Assembly (NCBI RefSeq): GCF_004216665.1
Contig: NZ_SGWY01000002.1
Coordinates: 472,685 to 536,684, forward strand
Source of the DNA: Agromyces ramosus
Lineage (GTDB): Bacteria; Actinomycetota; Actinomycetes; Actinomycetales; Microbacteriaceae
DNA length: 64,000 nucleotides
Reading direction: 5' to 3'
The position numbers and the translations under genes were made by a program. A model generated the notes under the pieces. It was not told the DNA's origin, did not search any database, and saw nothing but the letters and a program-made list of their open reading frames with translations. Positions 22,934 to 32,308 of the stretch are shown here, one piece after another (position 1 is the stretch's first letter; each line of letters begins with the position of its first letter).

Positions 22934-24462
22934 GCGACCTCATCCGCCTGTCCGCCGCCGAGCTCGGCGAGCGTCTCGCCTCGGGCGACGTCTCCTCGGT
23001 CGAGGCGACGCAGGCTCACCTCGACCGCATCGCCGCCGTCGACGGCGCCGTGCACGCGTTCCTGCACGTCGATGGCGAGCGCGCCCTCGAGACCGCCGCC
23101 GACATCGACCGCCGACGTGCGGCGGGCGACCGGCTCGGCGCCCTCGCGGGCGTGCCGATCGCCATCAAGGACGTGCTGGTCACCGAGGGCATGCCCTCGA
23201 CGGCCGGCTCCCGCATCCTCCAGGGCTGGCTCCCGCCGTACGACGCCACCCCGGTGCGCCTCGTGCGCGAGGCGGGCATGGTCCCGCTCGGCAAGACCAA
23301 CATGGACGAGTTCGCGATGGGCTCCTCCACGGAGCACTCCGCGTACGGCCCGACCCACAACCCGTGGGACCTCGAGCGCATCCCCGGTGGCTCCGGCGGC
23401 GGTTCGGCGGCATCCGTGGCGAGCTTCGAGGCGCCGCTGGCCCTCGGCAGCGACACGGGCGGCTCGATCCGCCAGCCCGCGCACGTCACCGGCACCGTCG
23501 GCGTGAAGCCGACCTACGGCGCGGTGAGCCGGTACGGCTCGATCGCGCTGGCCTCGTCGCTCGACCAGATCGGCCCGGTCACGCGCACCGTGCTCGACGC
23601 GGCGCTGCTGCACGACGTGATCGCCGGGCACGACCCGCACGACTCCACGTCGATCCCCGAGCCGTGGCCGTCGATGGCCGACGCGGTGCGCCGGGCGGAT
23701 GTCGCGGGGCTGCGCATCGGCGTCGTGAAGCAGCTCGACTCCGACGGGTTCCAGGCGGGCGTGCGCCAGCGGTTCCACGAGGCGCTCGAGCTGCTCGAGC
23801 GGCAGGGCGCCGAGATCGTCGAGGTCTCGGCCCCGCACTTCGAGTACGCGATCGCCGCGTACTACCTCATCCTCCCGGCCGAGGCGTCGTCGAACCTCGC
23901 GAAGTTCGACTCCGTGCGCTTCGGACTGCGGGTCACGCCCGACGGCGGCGGCACGGTCGAGCAGGTCATGGCGGCCACGCGCGAGGCCGGGTTCGGCCCC
24001 GAGGTCAAGCGCCGCATCATCCTCGGCACCTACGCCCTCTCCGCCGGGTACTACGACGCCTACTACGGCAGCGCGCAGAAGGTGCGCACGCTCGTGCAGC
24101 GCGACTTCGACGCCGCGTTCGCGAGCGTCGACGTGCTCGCGACTCCCACCGCGCCGACGACCGCGTTCAAGCTCGGGGAGAAGCTCGACGACCCGCTCGC
24201 CATGTACCTCAACGACGTCGCGACGATCCCGGCGAACCTCGCGGGCGTGCCGGGCATCTCGATCCCCGCCGGGCTCGCACCCGAGGACGGACTTCCCGTG
24301 GGCATCCAGTTCCTGGCGCCGGCCCGTGAGGACGCGCGACTCTACAACGTCGGCGGCGCGCTCGAACAGCTGCTGCTCGCCGAGTGGGGCGGCCCGATCC
24401 TCGACCGGGCCCCCGATCTCAGCACCCATGAACTGCTCGCGACCGAGGAGGGCGCCGTCTGA
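22930..24462 (+). CDS. gatA: Asp/Glu-tRNA amidotransferase subunit GatA
   Basis: 510 residues from GTG at 22930 (GTGA overlap with gatC). Amidase-signature enzyme releasing ammonia from glutamine for tRNA-bound amidation. The Ser-cisSer-Lys triad region is complete: the lysine in [10 protein letters not shown], the glycine/serine-rich [14 protein letters not shown], and [13 protein letters not shown] carrying the nucleophile serine. Middle of a three-gene operon with overlapping ends, which fits the 1:1:1 complex. Confidence 0.97.
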   Translation: MSDLIRLSAAELGERLASGDVSSVEATQAHLDRIAAVDGAVHAFLHVDGERALETAADIDRRRAAGDRLGALAGVPIAIKDVLVTEGMPSTAGSRILQGWLPPYDATPVRLVREAGMVPLGKTNMDEFAMGSSTEHSAYGPTHNPWDLERIPGGSGGGSAASVASFEAPLALGSDTGGSIRQPAHVTGTVGVKPTYGAVSRYGSIALASSLDQIGPVTRTVLDAALLHDVIAGHDPHDSTSIPEPWPSMADAVRRADVAGLRIGVVKQLDSDGFQAGVRQRFHEALELLERQGAEIVEVSAPHFEYAIAAYYLILPAEASSNLAKFDSVRFGLRVTPDGGGTVEQVMAATREAGFGPEVKRRIILGTYALSAGYYDAYYGSAQKVRTLVQRDFDAAFASVDVLATPTAPTTAFKLGEKLDDPLAMYLNDVATIPANLAGVPGISIPAGLAPEDGLPVGIQFLAPAREDARLYNVGGALEQLLLAEWGGPILDRAPDLSTHELLATEEGAV

Positions 24463-25976
24463 TGGCCCGCGCTGAACTGATGGACTACGACAAGGCCCTC
24501 GAACTCTTCGAGCCGGTCATCGGCCTCGAGGTGCACGTCGAGCTGAACACCACCACGAAGATGTTCTCGCCCGCGCCGAACCCCGCGAACTCCGCGTTCC
24601 ACGGCGCGGAGCCGAACACGCTCGTGACCCCCGTGTGCCTGGGCCTGCCGGGTTCGCTTCCCGTCGTCAACGGTGCTGCGGTGCGCTCGTCGATCTCGCT
24701 CGGGCTCGCGCTCGGGTGCACGATCGCCGAGTCGAGCCGCTTCGCCCGGAAGAACTACTTCTACCCCGACCTCGCGAAGAACTACCAGATCTCCCAGTAC
24801 GACGAGCCGATCGCCTACGAGGGATCGGTCGAGGTCGAGCTCGCGAACGGTCGGGTCTTCCAGGTGCCGATCGAGCGCGCCCACATGGAGGAGGACGCCG
24901 GCAAGCTCACGCACGTGGGCGGCTCCACCGGCCGCATCCAGGGCGCGGAGTACTCGCTCGTCGACTACAACCGCGCCGGCGTGCCGCTCGTCGAGATCGT
25001 CACGAAGCCGATCTTCGGCGCCGAGGCCGACGCACCCGAGCTCGCCAAGGCGTACGTCTCGACGATCCGCGACATCGCGCTCTCGCTCGGCATCTCCGAG
25101 GCGCGCATGGAGCGCGGCAACCTGCGCTGCGACGCGAACGTCTCGTTGCGCCCGCGCGGCACCGAACCCCTCGGCACGCGCACCGAGACGAAGAACGTGA
25201 ACTCGTTCCGCTCGATCGAGCGAGCCGTGCGCTACGAGATCCAGCGACAGGCCGCCATCCTGGCGAAGGGCGGCACGATCACGCAGGAGACCCGTCACTG
25301 GCACGAGGACACCGGCACGACCAGCCCGGGGCGGCCGAAGTCCGATGCCGACGACTACCGGTACTTCCCCGAGCCCGACCTCCTGCCGGTCGAGCCGTCG
25401 CGGGAGCTCATCGAGGAGCTGCGGGCGGTGCTTCCCGAGCCGCCGGCTGCGCGTCGTCGCCGGCTGAAGGGCGAATGGGGCTTCACCGACCTCGAGTTCC
25501 AGGACGTGGTGAACGGCGGGCTGCTCGTCGAGGTCACATTGACCGTCGCAGCCGGGGCGACGCCCGCTGCCGCCCGCAAGTGGTGGACCGGCGAGCTGAC
25601 CCGTCTCGCGAACGCCGGCCAGACGGATGCCGCGTCGCTCGCGACGCCCGAGCAGGTCGCCGAGCTCGCGGCGCTGGTCGGCGAGGGCGTGCTGACCGAC
25701 CGCCTCGCGCGTCAGGTGCTCGAGGGCGTCGTCGCGGGCGAGGGATCGCCGCGCGAGATCGTCGAGGCCCGCGGGCTCGCCGTCGTGTCCGACGACGGTG
25801 CGCTGGTGGCGGCGATCGACGAGGCGCTCGCGTCGCAGCCCGACGTGCTCGCGAAGATCCGCGACGGCAAGGTGCAGGCGGCCGGTGCGGTCATCGGCGC
25901 CGTCATGAAGGCCATGCACGGCAAGGCGGATGCCGCGCGGGTGCGCGAGCTCGTGCTGGAGCGCGCCCAGGGCTGA
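24462..25976 (+). CDS. gatB: Asp/Glu-tRNA amidotransferase subunit GatB
   Basis: 504 residues from ATG at 24462, overlapping the gatA stop by one base. Binds the misacylated tRNA, phosphorylates the acyl group with ATP and receives ammonia through a tunnel from GatA. Family motifs include [13 protein letters not shown] near the N-terminus, [15 protein letters not shown], and the cradle motif VEIVTKPIF. The C-terminal YqeY-like helical domain occupies about residues 355-500. A hairpin downstream ends the operon. Confidence 0.97.
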   Translation: MARAELMDYDKALELFEPVIGLEVHVELNTTTKMFSPAPNPANSAFHGAEPNTLVTPVCLGLPGSLPVVNGAAVRSSISLGLALGCTIAESSRFARKNYFYPDLAKNYQISQYDEPIAYEGSVEVELANGRVFQVPIERAHMEEDAGKLTHVGGSTGRIQGAEYSLVDYNRAGVPLVEIVTKPIFGAEADAPELAKAYVSTIRDIALSLGISEARMERGNLRCDANVSLRPRGTEPLGTRTETKNVNSFRSIERAVRYEIQRQAAILAKGGTITQETRHWHEDTGTTSPGRPKSDADDYRYFPEPDLLPVEPSRELIEELRAVLPEPPAARRRRLKGEWGFTDLEFQDVVNGGLLVEVTLTVAAGATPAAARKWWTGELTRLANAGQTDAASLATPEQVAELAALVGEGVLTDRLARQVLEGVVAGEGSPREIVEARGLAVVSDDGALVAAIDEALASQPDVLAKIRDGKVQAAGAVIGAVMKAMHGKADAARVRELVLERAQG

Positions 25977-25985
25977 TCGCCGCGA

Positions 25986-26021
25986 CGCTTCGGTCGCCTC
26001 ATCGCTCGGGCGGCCGAAGCG
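25986..26021. terminator. Hairpin between convergent gatB and acyltransferase genes
   Basis: Arms CGCTTCGGTCGCC (25986-25998) and GGCGGCCGAAGCG (26009-26021) pair with one mismatch around a 10-nt loop. No T-tract follows, as is common for actinobacterial terminators; its position between convergent stops suggests it serves both strands. Confidence 0.6.
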
Positions 26022-26033
26022 CCGAGGCGGATG

Positions 26034-27335
26034 CTAGGGCGTCACGGCCGTCGGACCCGTGGGGCCGCGCTCCCGCACCCGCGCCGGGAGCGGGCTCATC
26101 AGCAGCACGGCGGCGGCGAGGATGAGCGCGCTCGACGCCGCCACGAGGAAGTCGAGCCCCCAGGCCAGCAGCGCGAACGACGGGATGACCATGCACGCGG
26201 CTGCGAGCCCGGTCGCCCAATCGGACGGGTGGTGGATCGGCGACGGACGCTCCAGCCGACCGAACAGTGCCGAGATCGCCGCGAGCACCACGACCACCGC
26301 CACGAAGACCACGGGCCTCGTCCACCACCACGCGGCCGAACCGGCGGCGGGCGTGGGCAGCGGCGTGAGCAGCAGCAGCCCGATGACCAGCGCGAGCACC
26401 GGAACGTGCCACAGGTAGATCGTCATCATGCGGGATCCGACGGTGGCGACGACCACCTGCACCGATCGCAGCGCCATGAGACGGGTCAGGGCGGGATGCG
26501 CGAGCAGCATCAGGCACGTCTGCCCGAGCGCCAGCGCGACGATCGCGAAGGTCGGCGGGTAGAGGTTGTCCAGCATGTTGCCGGAATAGCCGATCCCGAC
26601 GAGCCCGAACAGCACCAGGTAGGCTCCGGCGCCGATCGCCGCCACGGTGGCCGGAGACCTGGCCCGGAACCAGCCGTCGGCGATCCAGAAGCCCAGTTGC
26701 TGTGCGAACAGCCAGACGAAGGTCATGTCCAGCAGGCCGAGGGCCTCGAATCCGGTGGCGAATCGCAGCACGTCGCAAGCCACGGCGCCCGCGACCAGTG
26801 TGGCGAGTGTCCACCAGGGCGCCCGGGCGTGGAAGGTCGCGAGTCCGGGCAGGTATGCCTGCGCGAAGGAGTAGGCCGCGAGGAACCACAGCGGCGAGGT
26901 GATGCCGATCCCGATGAGCCGGATGGACTCGGGGTCGACGCCCGTGAGGTGCATCACGAGCACAGCGACCGCCAGCGCCGCGAAGAGGGCGATCGACGGA
27001 CGTGCCAGCCGGAGGATCCTGGAGCGGATGAAGTCGGCCGCGGTTCCGCCGGATGCCTCGATGCGGCGCCAGGCGCCGATCCCGACGAAGCCGCCGACGA
27101 CGAAGAAGAGGGGCATGATCTGCGCGATCCAGGTGACCGGGCCGATCCAGCTCGTCTCGAGGAGCGTGCGCTCGACCACCAGCCCGCGGCCGGGAACGAC
27201 CGCCGCGCCGATCATGAGCATGTGGCCGATGACCACCACCACCACGCAGAGCACGCGCACGAGATCCATCACGGGATCGCGCGCCGTTCGGCCGGGCATG
27301 GGGGAGGCGGAACGGGTTGCGCTGGACTCGCTCAC
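26034..27335 (-). CDS. Acyltransferase 3 family integral membrane protein
   Basis: 433 residues from GTG at 27335, chosen for GGAGG seven bases upstream. The frame stays open further up but then overlaps the divergent gene. About ten hydrophobic segments span the chain. The family signature is visible at the start: RDPVMDLVRVLCVVVVVIGH contains the conserved Arg and His of membrane O-acyltransferases (OafA/YrhL), and PLFFVVGGF follows. Such enzymes transfer acyl groups to cell-wall, lipid or sugar acceptors; the acceptor here is unknown. No secretion-type C-terminal SGNH domain is attached. Confidence 0.85.
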   Translation of the reverse strand: MSESSATRSASPMPGRTARDPVMDLVRVLCVVVVVIGHMLMIGAAVVPGRGLVVERTLLETSWIGPVTWIAQIMPLFFVVGGFVGIGAWRRIEASGGTAADFIRSRILRLARPSIALFAALAVAVLVMHLTGVDPESIRLIGIGITSPLWFLAAYSFAQAYLPGLATFHARAPWWTLATLVAGAVACDVLRFATGFEALGLLDMTFVWLFAQQLGFWIADGWFRARSPATVAAIGAGAYLVLFGLVGIGYSGNMLDNLYPPTFAIVALALGQTCLMLLAHPALTRLMALRSVQVVVATVGSRMMTIYLWHVPVLALVIGLLLLTPLPTPAAGSAAWWWTRPVVFVAVVVVLAAISALFGRLERPSPIHHPSDWATGLAAACMVIPSFALLAWGLDFLVAASSALILAAAVLLMSPLPARVRERGPTGPTAVTP

Positions 27336-27487
27336 GGCCCCTCCGACTCGGCTTGGCTGGCTTACCGCAAGTGTCGCACGATCCGGCGCGGGCAGGACCG
27401 GGCGACTCGGCCGAGATCTGCGGATGCCGCGCACACCGGCGGCAGCGGGCATTCGGGGACTCACAGGCGACTTGATGCTGGCGGCCA

Positions 27488-27493
27488 TAGATT
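27488..27493 (+). promoter_or_regulatory. -10 box TAGATT for the 27525 gene
   Basis: TAGATT lies 31 nt before the ATG at 27525; the leader of about 25 nt includes GAGGAC as ribosome binding site. Confidence 0.4.
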
Positions 27494-27524
27494 GGTCGTC
27501 CCCTGAACGATTGACGAGGACACC

Positions 27525-28169
27525 ATGGGCTTCCTGGACCGACTGTTCGGCGCTCCCGACGAGCGCACCGCCCCACCGGCGCCGCCCGTGCCGCAGGCCC
27601 GACAGCTGAGCGAGGACGAACTGGCGATCGAGCGCTACCGCTACCTGCTGCGCACCGCGCCGCCCGAGTCCATCGAGGCGGTGCACGCGGAGGCGTTCGC
27701 CAAGCTGACGCCCGAGCAGCGCCACCAGGTGTACGTCTCACTGTCCGAGCAGGCCCCGGCCGGCGAGCGCATCACGTCCGAGGATCCGGCCGCGCTCGCG
27801 CGCGCCGCGACGCGTTCGGAGATGCGCCAGCCCGGAAGCATGGAGCGCGCGTTCGCGGGTGCCTCCGCGAACGGCCGACCGATGCAGGCGGGTCCGTCGA
27901 TGGGCGCCATGATCGGCAGCTCGATGCTCGGCACCATCGCCGGTGTCGTCATCGGTTCGGCCATCGCCCAGGCGTTCCTGCCCGACCCTTCGGCGTTCGA
28001 GGCGGGTGGCGACGGTTCCGGTGACACGGGCTCCGACTCCGGTGCCGACGCCGGTGCTGACGCCTCGGCGGATGCCGGCGGGTACGACGGTGGCGGCGAC
28101 GTCGGCGGAGGCGGGTTCGGCGACTTCGGCGGCGGCGACTTCGGCGGCGGCGGCGACTTCGGCTTCTGA
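27525..28169 (+). CDS. Conserved actinobacterial protein with Gly/Phe-rich tail, unknown function
   Basis: 214 residues. Residues 1-15 (MGFLDRLFG) form a short amphipathic start. Residues 28-75 are helical and charged (AIERYRYLLRTAP, KLTPEQRHQVYVSL). A small hydrophobic Gly/Met-rich segment at about 124-148 (MIGSSMLGTIAGVVIGSA) could insert in the membrane. The last 60 residues are low complexity: Asp/Ser/Ala repeats followed by GGGFGDFGGGDFGGGG, ending in Phe. Similar tails end YgcG/TPM proteins. I do not recognise the family; a membrane-associated role is inferred from the tail and the hydrophobic patch. Confidence 0.75.
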   Translation: MGFLDRLFGAPDERTAPPAPPVPQARQLSEDELAIERYRYLLRTAPPESIEAVHAEAFAKLTPEQRHQVYVSLSEQAPAGERITSEDPAALARAATRSEMRQPGSMERAFAGASANGRPMQAGPSMGAMIGSSMLGTIAGVVIGSAIAQAFLPDPSAFEAGGDGSGDTGSDSGADAGADASADAGGYDGGGDVGGGGFGDFGGGDFGGGGDFGF

Positions 28170-28236
28170 GTCCGGCCCGTTCGCGCGGCGCCCCGCTTCC
28201 GGTCGCGCCCGGACCACCGATGACGGCGGCAGGGAC

Positions 28237-28242
28237 TAGGGT
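28237..28242 (+). promoter_or_regulatory. -10 box TAGGGT, leaderless dinB transcript
   Basis: TAGGGT ends 6 nt before the ATG at 28249. No LexA-type (SOS) box of the actinobacterial GAAC-N4-GTTC form is visible nearby. Confidence 0.5.
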
Positions 28243-28248
28243 CGCAGC

Positions 28249-29541
28249 ATGAGCAAGCAGGACGGCTCGTCGCGGCAGGTCACGACGGGTCCCGTCGACG
28301 ATTCGGCGACCCCGATCCTGCACGTCGACATGGATGCGTTCTTCGTCTCCGTCGAACTGCTCAAGCGACCCGATCTGCGCGGCAAGCCGGTGCTCGTCGG
28401 CGGCACCGCGGGGCGCGGCGTGGTCGCTGCGGCGAGCTATGAGGCACGCCGCTACGGCGTGAACTCGGCGATGCCGATGTCGGTCGCGCTTCAGCGTTGT
28501 CCGAACGCGGTGGTGCTTCGCGGCGACTACGCGAGCTACTCGAGCTACTCGAAGCAGGTCATGGGCATCTTCGAGCAGATCACGCCGCTCGTGGAGCCGC
28601 TCTCGATCGACGAGGCGTTCCTCGACGTGTCGGGCGCACGCCGCCTGCACGGCAGTCCCGCCCAGATCGCCTGGACGATCCGCGAGCGCGTCCGCGCCGA
28701 GACCGGCCTGAGCTGCTCCATCGGCGTCGCAGCGACCAAGTACGTCGCGAAGGTGGCGTCGAGTCGCGCGAAGCCCGACGGCATGCTCGTCGTGCCCGCG
28801 GCGCAGACGATCGAGTTCCTGCACCCGTTGCCCGTGTCCGCGCTCTGGGGCGTCGGGCGCGTGACCGAGGAGTCCCTCACCAGGGTCGGCCTGAGAACGG
28901 TGGGCGATGTCGCCGAGATGCCCTACGACGCGCTCGAGCGCTCGGTGGGTCCCGCGCTCGCCGCGCGGCTGAGCCGACTCGCCAACGGCATCGACCCCCG
29001 CGACGTGCACACCACGCGCACGGAGAAGAGCATCGGCCACGAGAACACGTTCGGCCACGACCTCGTCGACCCGATCGAGATCCGTCGCGAGCTGTTGCGG
29101 CTGTCGAACAACGTCGCCGTTCGCCTGCGCAAGGCCGGCCTCGTCGGGCGCACGGTGACCCTCAAGCTGCGCTACGGCGACTTCCGCACCGTCACGCGGT
29201 CGCGCACGCTGGGCGAGGCCACGGATGTCGCGCGTCGCATCTATGACGAGGCATCCGACGCCCTGGCCGAGCTGGTCGGCGACGGCGAGCGGGTGCGGCT
29301 CATCGGCGTGCGCGCCGAGCACCTGAGGCCGTCCGGCAGCGGATCGATGCTGTGGGATCCCGACGAGGAGTGGCGCGACGCCGAGCGCACGATCGACCGG
29401 GTCACCGCGAAGTTCGGCACAGGTGCGGTCCGCCCGGCGACGCTCGTCCGGCCCGGTGGCGAGCGCCGTGCCGCGGGGTCGCGCACCGACCCCGACGATG
29501 ACGACCCCGCGGCCACCGCCGCCGCGGGCTGGGGGTGGTAG
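28249..29541 (+). CDS. dinB: DNA polymerase IV (Y family) DinB
   Basis: 430 residues. Error-prone translesion polymerase acting on damaged templates. Palm-domain carboxylates are in LHVDMDAFFVSVE (residues about 24-36) and SIDEAFLDVSGA (about 120-131). Thumb helix-hairpin-helix and little-finger regions are complete. The C-terminal 45 residues are polar and Asp/Arg-rich and end AAGWGW, without an obvious beta-clamp QLxLF motif. ATG at 28249; the leaderless promoter fixes the start. Monocistronic. Confidence 0.94.
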   Translation: MSKQDGSSRQVTTGPVDDSATPILHVDMDAFFVSVELLKRPDLRGKPVLVGGTAGRGVVAAASYEARRYGVNSAMPMSVALQRCPNAVVLRGDYASYSSYSKQVMGIFEQITPLVEPLSIDEAFLDVSGARRLHGSPAQIAWTIRERVRAETGLSCSIGVAATKYVAKVASSRAKPDGMLVVPAAQTIEFLHPLPVSALWGVGRVTEESLTRVGLRTVGDVAEMPYDALERSVGPALAARLSRLANGIDPRDVHTTRTEKSIGHENTFGHDLVDPIEIRRELLRLSNNVAVRLRKAGLVGRTVTLKLRYGDFRTVTRSRTLGEATDVARRIYDEASDALAELVGDGERVRLIGVRAEHLRPSGSGSMLWDPDEEWRDAERTIDRVTAKFGTGAVRPATLVRPGGERRAAGSRTDPDDDDPAATAAAGWGW

Positions 29542-29558
29542 GCCGAGGCAACCGCGAG

Positions 29559-29564
29559 TAGCGT
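29559..29564 (+). promoter_or_regulatory. -10 box TAGCGT, leaderless transcript of the GerW-like gene
   Basis: TAGCGT ends 6 nt before the ATG at 29571. Confidence 0.5.
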
Positions 29565-29570
29565 GGCCGC

Positions 29571-29945
29571 ATGGCTGAACTCGTACTGGAACTCGCACAG
29601 ACCGTCGCCGGCGTCGGAGTGAAGACGTCCTACGGGGAACCCATCGACATCGACGGCACCACGGTGATCCCCGTGGCGCTCGGCTCCTACGGGTTCGGCG
29701 GTGGGGGCGGCACCACCGACGCAGACGCCGGCACGGCGTCGAGCGGCACCGGCTCGAGGGAACTCCACGGGCAGGGCAGCGGCGGAGGCGGCGGCGGAAT
29801 CTCCATTCCGCTCGGCGCATACGTCGGCAAGCGCGGCGAGGTGCGCTTCGAGCCGAACCTCATCGGGCTCATCCTCGTGGCGACTCCCTTCATCTGGGTC
29901 ACCGGCAAGGCACTGAAGGCGATCATTCGCGCGCTGAAGCACTGA
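29571..29945 (+). CDS. GerW/YtfJ-like small protein
   Basis: 124 residues. The pattern of an N-terminal helix, then YGEPIDIDGTTVIPVALGSYGFGGGGG, matches the GerW (sporulation protein YtfJ) family, named for spore germination in Bacillus. A glycine/serine-rich linker follows, then a second beta segment (ISIPLGAYVGKRGEVRFEP) and a C-terminal hydrophobic stretch at about 100-116 with a basic end. Most actinobacteria with this protein do not form endospores, so the biological role here is unknown; a membrane-peripheral role is inferred from the C-terminal segment. Confidence 0.7.
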   Translation: MAELVLELAQTVAGVGVKTSYGEPIDIDGTTVIPVALGSYGFGGGGGTTDADAGTASSGTGSRELHGQGSGGGGGGISIPLGAYVGKRGEVRFEPNLIGLILVATPFIWVTGKALKAIIRALKH

Positions 29946-30023
29946 TCCCGACCACCGGCCGCCGTCGCTCGCGAGGTGACGTCACGCGTAACGCGATGCC
30001 CGACCGATGCGCGTCCGCCAGCG

Positions 30024-30029
30024 TATACT
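30024..30029 (+). promoter_or_regulatory. -10 box TATACT for the TPP-riboswitch operon
   Basis: TATACT, the best -10 match in the window, lies about 10 nt before the first base of the riboswitch. Confidence 0.55.
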
Positions 30030-30038
30030 CGATGTCGA

Positions 30039-30128
30039 ACACGGGAGTCCGGTGAGCCGGGCTGAGAGGAAGGTTCTCAACCTTCGACCGTCGAACCTGA
30101 TCTGGGTCATGCCAGCGCAGGGAGGGCA
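30039..30128 (+). ncRNA. TPP riboswitch (thi box)
   Basis: Contains the conserved thiamine pyrophosphate aptamer blocks in order: CGGGAGTCCGG, GGCTGAGAGGAAG, then ACCGTCGAACCTGATCTGGG and TCATGCCAGCGCAGGGAG. These are the pyrimidine-sensor (CTGAGA) and pyrophosphate-sensor (ACCTGATCTGGGT) helices. It precedes ykoEDC, which fits repression of thiamine-type uptake when TPP is plentiful. Confidence 0.95.
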
Positions 30129-30143
30129 GCGCATCTCATTTCC

Positions 30144-30174
30144 CGTGCCTCTTTCATCGAAACGGAAGGGCACG
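30144..30174 (+). promoter_or_regulatory. Putative RBS-sequestering hairpin of the riboswitch
   Basis: CGTGCC (30144-30149) can pair with GGCACG (30169-30174), with an inner TTTC/GAAA stem. The helix overlaps the GGAAGGG ribosome binding site of ykoE. The TGCCTC part of the first arm could instead pair with GAGGGCA at 30122-30128. The layout suggests control of translation rather than of termination. Confidence 0.45.
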
Positions 30175-30177
30175 ACA

Positions 30178-30807
30178 GTGCACGCAACGACCACTTCATC
30201 CGATTCCACCGTGCGCCCCGATGCGCGACGACTGCGCTGGCGAGTCGTCGACATCGTCGTCGCGAGCGTCATCGGCGTCGCCGTCGGCGTCGTCTTCTGG
30301 GCTTGGGGCGTCGTCTGGGGCCCGATCTCGGCGCCGATCGAGGCCGTGCTCCCCGGCCTGCAGGCGGCGCCCGCCGCCGTCTGGCTCATCGCCGGCGTGC
30401 TCGGTGCGCTGGTGATCCGCAAGCCGGGCGCCGCGATCTACACCGAGATCGTCGCCGCCACCGTCTCCGCGCTCATCGGAAGCCAGTGGGGCGGGCTCCT
30501 CACGATCGAGGCCGGGCTCGTTCAGGGCCTCGGCGCCGAGCTCGTCTTCGCGATCTTCCTGTATCGCAACTGGCGGCTTCCGGTGGCGCTGCTCGCCGGC
30601 GCCGGCGCCGGCCTCGCGATGGCGATCAACGACCTGGTGCTCTGGTACGCCGGTGCCGCGCCCGCGTTCGCGATCATCTACACCGTCTCCGCCGTCGTGG
30701 GCGGCGCCGTGATCGCCGGCGGCCTATCGTGGCTCGCAGTGCGCGGCCTCGCCCGGGCCGGGGCGCTGGATCGGTTCGCCGCGGGACGCGAGCTCCGGAC
30801 GGTCTGA
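30178..30807 (+). CDS. ykoE: ECF transporter substrate-binding component YkoE
   Basis: 209 residues from GTG at 30178 (GGAAGGG upstream). S-component that binds thiamine or its pyrimidine precursor in an energy-coupling-factor importer. Six hydrophobic segments span residues 20-200. The WGVVWGPIS and PGAAIYTEIVAATVSALIGS stretches are typical for YkoE. Directly downstream of the TPP riboswitch and followed by ykoD and ykoC, which completes the three-part importer. Confidence 0.93.
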   Translation: MHATTTSSDSTVRPDARRLRWRVVDIVVASVIGVAVGVVFWAWGVVWGPISAPIEAVLPGLQAAPAAVWLIAGVLGALVIRKPGAAIYTEIVAATVSALIGSQWGGLLTIEAGLVQGLGAELVFAIFLYRNWRLPVALLAGAGAGLAMAINDLVLWYAGAAPAFAIIYTVSAVVGGAVIAGGLSWLAVRGLARAGALDRFAAGRELRTV

Positions 30808-30808
30808 C

Positions 30809-32308
30809 GTGCCGACGCGAGACGCGTCGTCGCCCCGCCCCGCGTCGGTGACGGCGCGGGGCTGGGGCTGGCGGCACGGCGGGCGTCGCGAGCCCGCCGT
30901 GCGCGACCTCGACCTCCAGATCCGCCCCGGAGAACGGGTGCTGCTGCTCGGTGCGTCGGGGTCGGGCAAGTCGACGCTGCTGCACGGCCTCGCCGGCGTG
31001 CTCGGCGGCGACGACGACGGCGAGGCGATCGGCGAGCTGCTCGTGGACGGCCGGCCGGCCTCGCTGTCGCGCGGCCGCTCCGGCCTCGTCCTGCAGGATC
31101 CCGACGCGCAGGTCGTGATGGCGCGGCTCGGCGACGACGTGGCGTTCGGCCTCGAGAACCTCGGGGTCGCGCGCGAGCAGATCTGGCCGCGAGTGACGCG
31201 GGCGCTCGACGCGGTGGGACTCGACCTGCCCCTCGATCACGCGACCGCCCAGCTGTCGGGCGGGCAACGGCAGCGGCTCGCGTTGGCCGGTGTGCTCGCG
31301 ATGCGCCCTGGCATCATCCTGCTCGACGAGCCGACCGCGAACCTCGATCCCGACGGCGTCCGCGAGGTGCGCGATGCCGTCGCCCGTGTCGTGGACGAGA
31401 CGGGGGCGACGCTCGTCGTGATCGAGCATCGCGTATCCACCTGGCTGCCCGTCGTCGACCGCGTCGTCGTGCTCGGCGCAGCGGGCGGGCTGCTCGCAGA
31501 CGGGCGGCCACGCGACGTGGTCGCCTCCCGTTCGGGTGAGCTGCGCGCCGCCGGCGTGTGGCTTCCCGGCGAAGTGCCGTGGCGCGCGCCGCGGCCCGAA
31601 GCGGCAGCGGGGCATCCGCTGTTGACCGCCGCGGGTCTCGACGTCGCGCGGATCCCGGGCTCGCCCCTGCTGCGCGGCGCCGACCTGCGCGTCGACGCGG
31701 GGAGCATCCTCGCGATCACGGGGCCGAACGGCGTCGGCAAGTCGACGCTCGCCCTCACGATCGCGGGCTTGCTCCGAGCCGAGGGCGGCCGGCTCGAGCC
31801 GAGCGCCGCACTCGCCGACGGACTCCGCGGTGCGCCCTGGCGCTGGCGCTCACGCGATCTGCTCACGCGGATCGGCACGGTGTTCCAGAGCCCCGAGCAC
31901 CAATTCCTCACCGGCTCGGTACGGGCCGAGCTCGAGGTCGGGCCGCGCGCCCTCCGGCTCGGTGCAGTGGAGCGCACCGCACGAGTCGACGAGCTGCTCG
32001 CCGCCCTGCGACTCGAGCGGCTCGCCGAGGCGAACCCGTTCACGCTGTCGGGCGGCGAGAAGCGGCGGCTCTCGGTGGCCGGCGCGATCGCCACCCGACC
32101 GCGCATGCTGGTGCTCGACGAGCCGACGTTCGGGCAGGACGCCTCCACCTGGCGGGAGCTGGCGCGCCTGATCGTCGGGCTTCGGGACGAGGGAATCGGG
32201 GTCGTCGCGGTGACCCACGACGACGTGTTCGTCGACGCGGTCGCCGACCGCCGGCTCGAGATCGGCGCGCGCCGGGTGGCCCCTGCCGAGCACGGGGATC
32301 GCCGATGA
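30809..32308 (+). CDS. ykoD: ECF transporter double ATPase YkoD
   Basis: 499 residues from GTG at 30809, one base after the ykoE stop. Two ABC ATPase domains in one chain. The first has Walker A GASGSGKST, signature LSGGQRQRLALAG and Walker B ILLDEPTANLD. The second has Walker A GPNGVGKST near residue 310, signature LSGGEKRRLSVAG and Walker B LVLDEPTFGQD. It supplies energy for uptake by YkoE with YkoC. Its stop overlaps the ykoC ATG (ATGA). Confidence 0.95.
   Translation: MPTRDASSPRPASVTARGWGWRHGGRREPAVRDLDLQIRPGERVLLLGASGSGKSTLLHGLAGVLGGDDDGEAIGELLVDGRPASLSRGRSGLVLQDPDAQVVMARLGDDVAFGLENLGVAREQIWPRVTRALDAVGLDLPLDHATAQLSGGQRQRLALAGVLAMRPGIILLDEPTANLDPDGVREVRDAVARVVDETGATLVVIEHRVSTWLPVVDRVVVLGAAGGLLADGRPRDVVASRSGELRAAGVWLPGEVPWRAPRPEAAAGHPLLTAAGLDVARIPGSPLLRGADLRVDAGSILAITGPNGVGKSTLALTIAGLLRAEGGRLEPSAALADGLRGAPWRWRSRDLLTRIGTVFQSPEHQFLTGSVRAELEVGPRALRLGAVERTARVDELLAALRLERLAEANPFTLSGGEKRRLSVAGAIATRPRMLVLDEPTFGQDASTWRELARLIVGLRDEGIGVVAVTHDDVFVDAVADRRLEIGARRVAPAEHGDRR

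Noticed and set aside
28200..28249. SOS (LexA) operator upstream of dinB
   Set aside because: No GAAC-N4-GTTC-like palindrome was found near the promoter, so damage control through LexA is not supported here.
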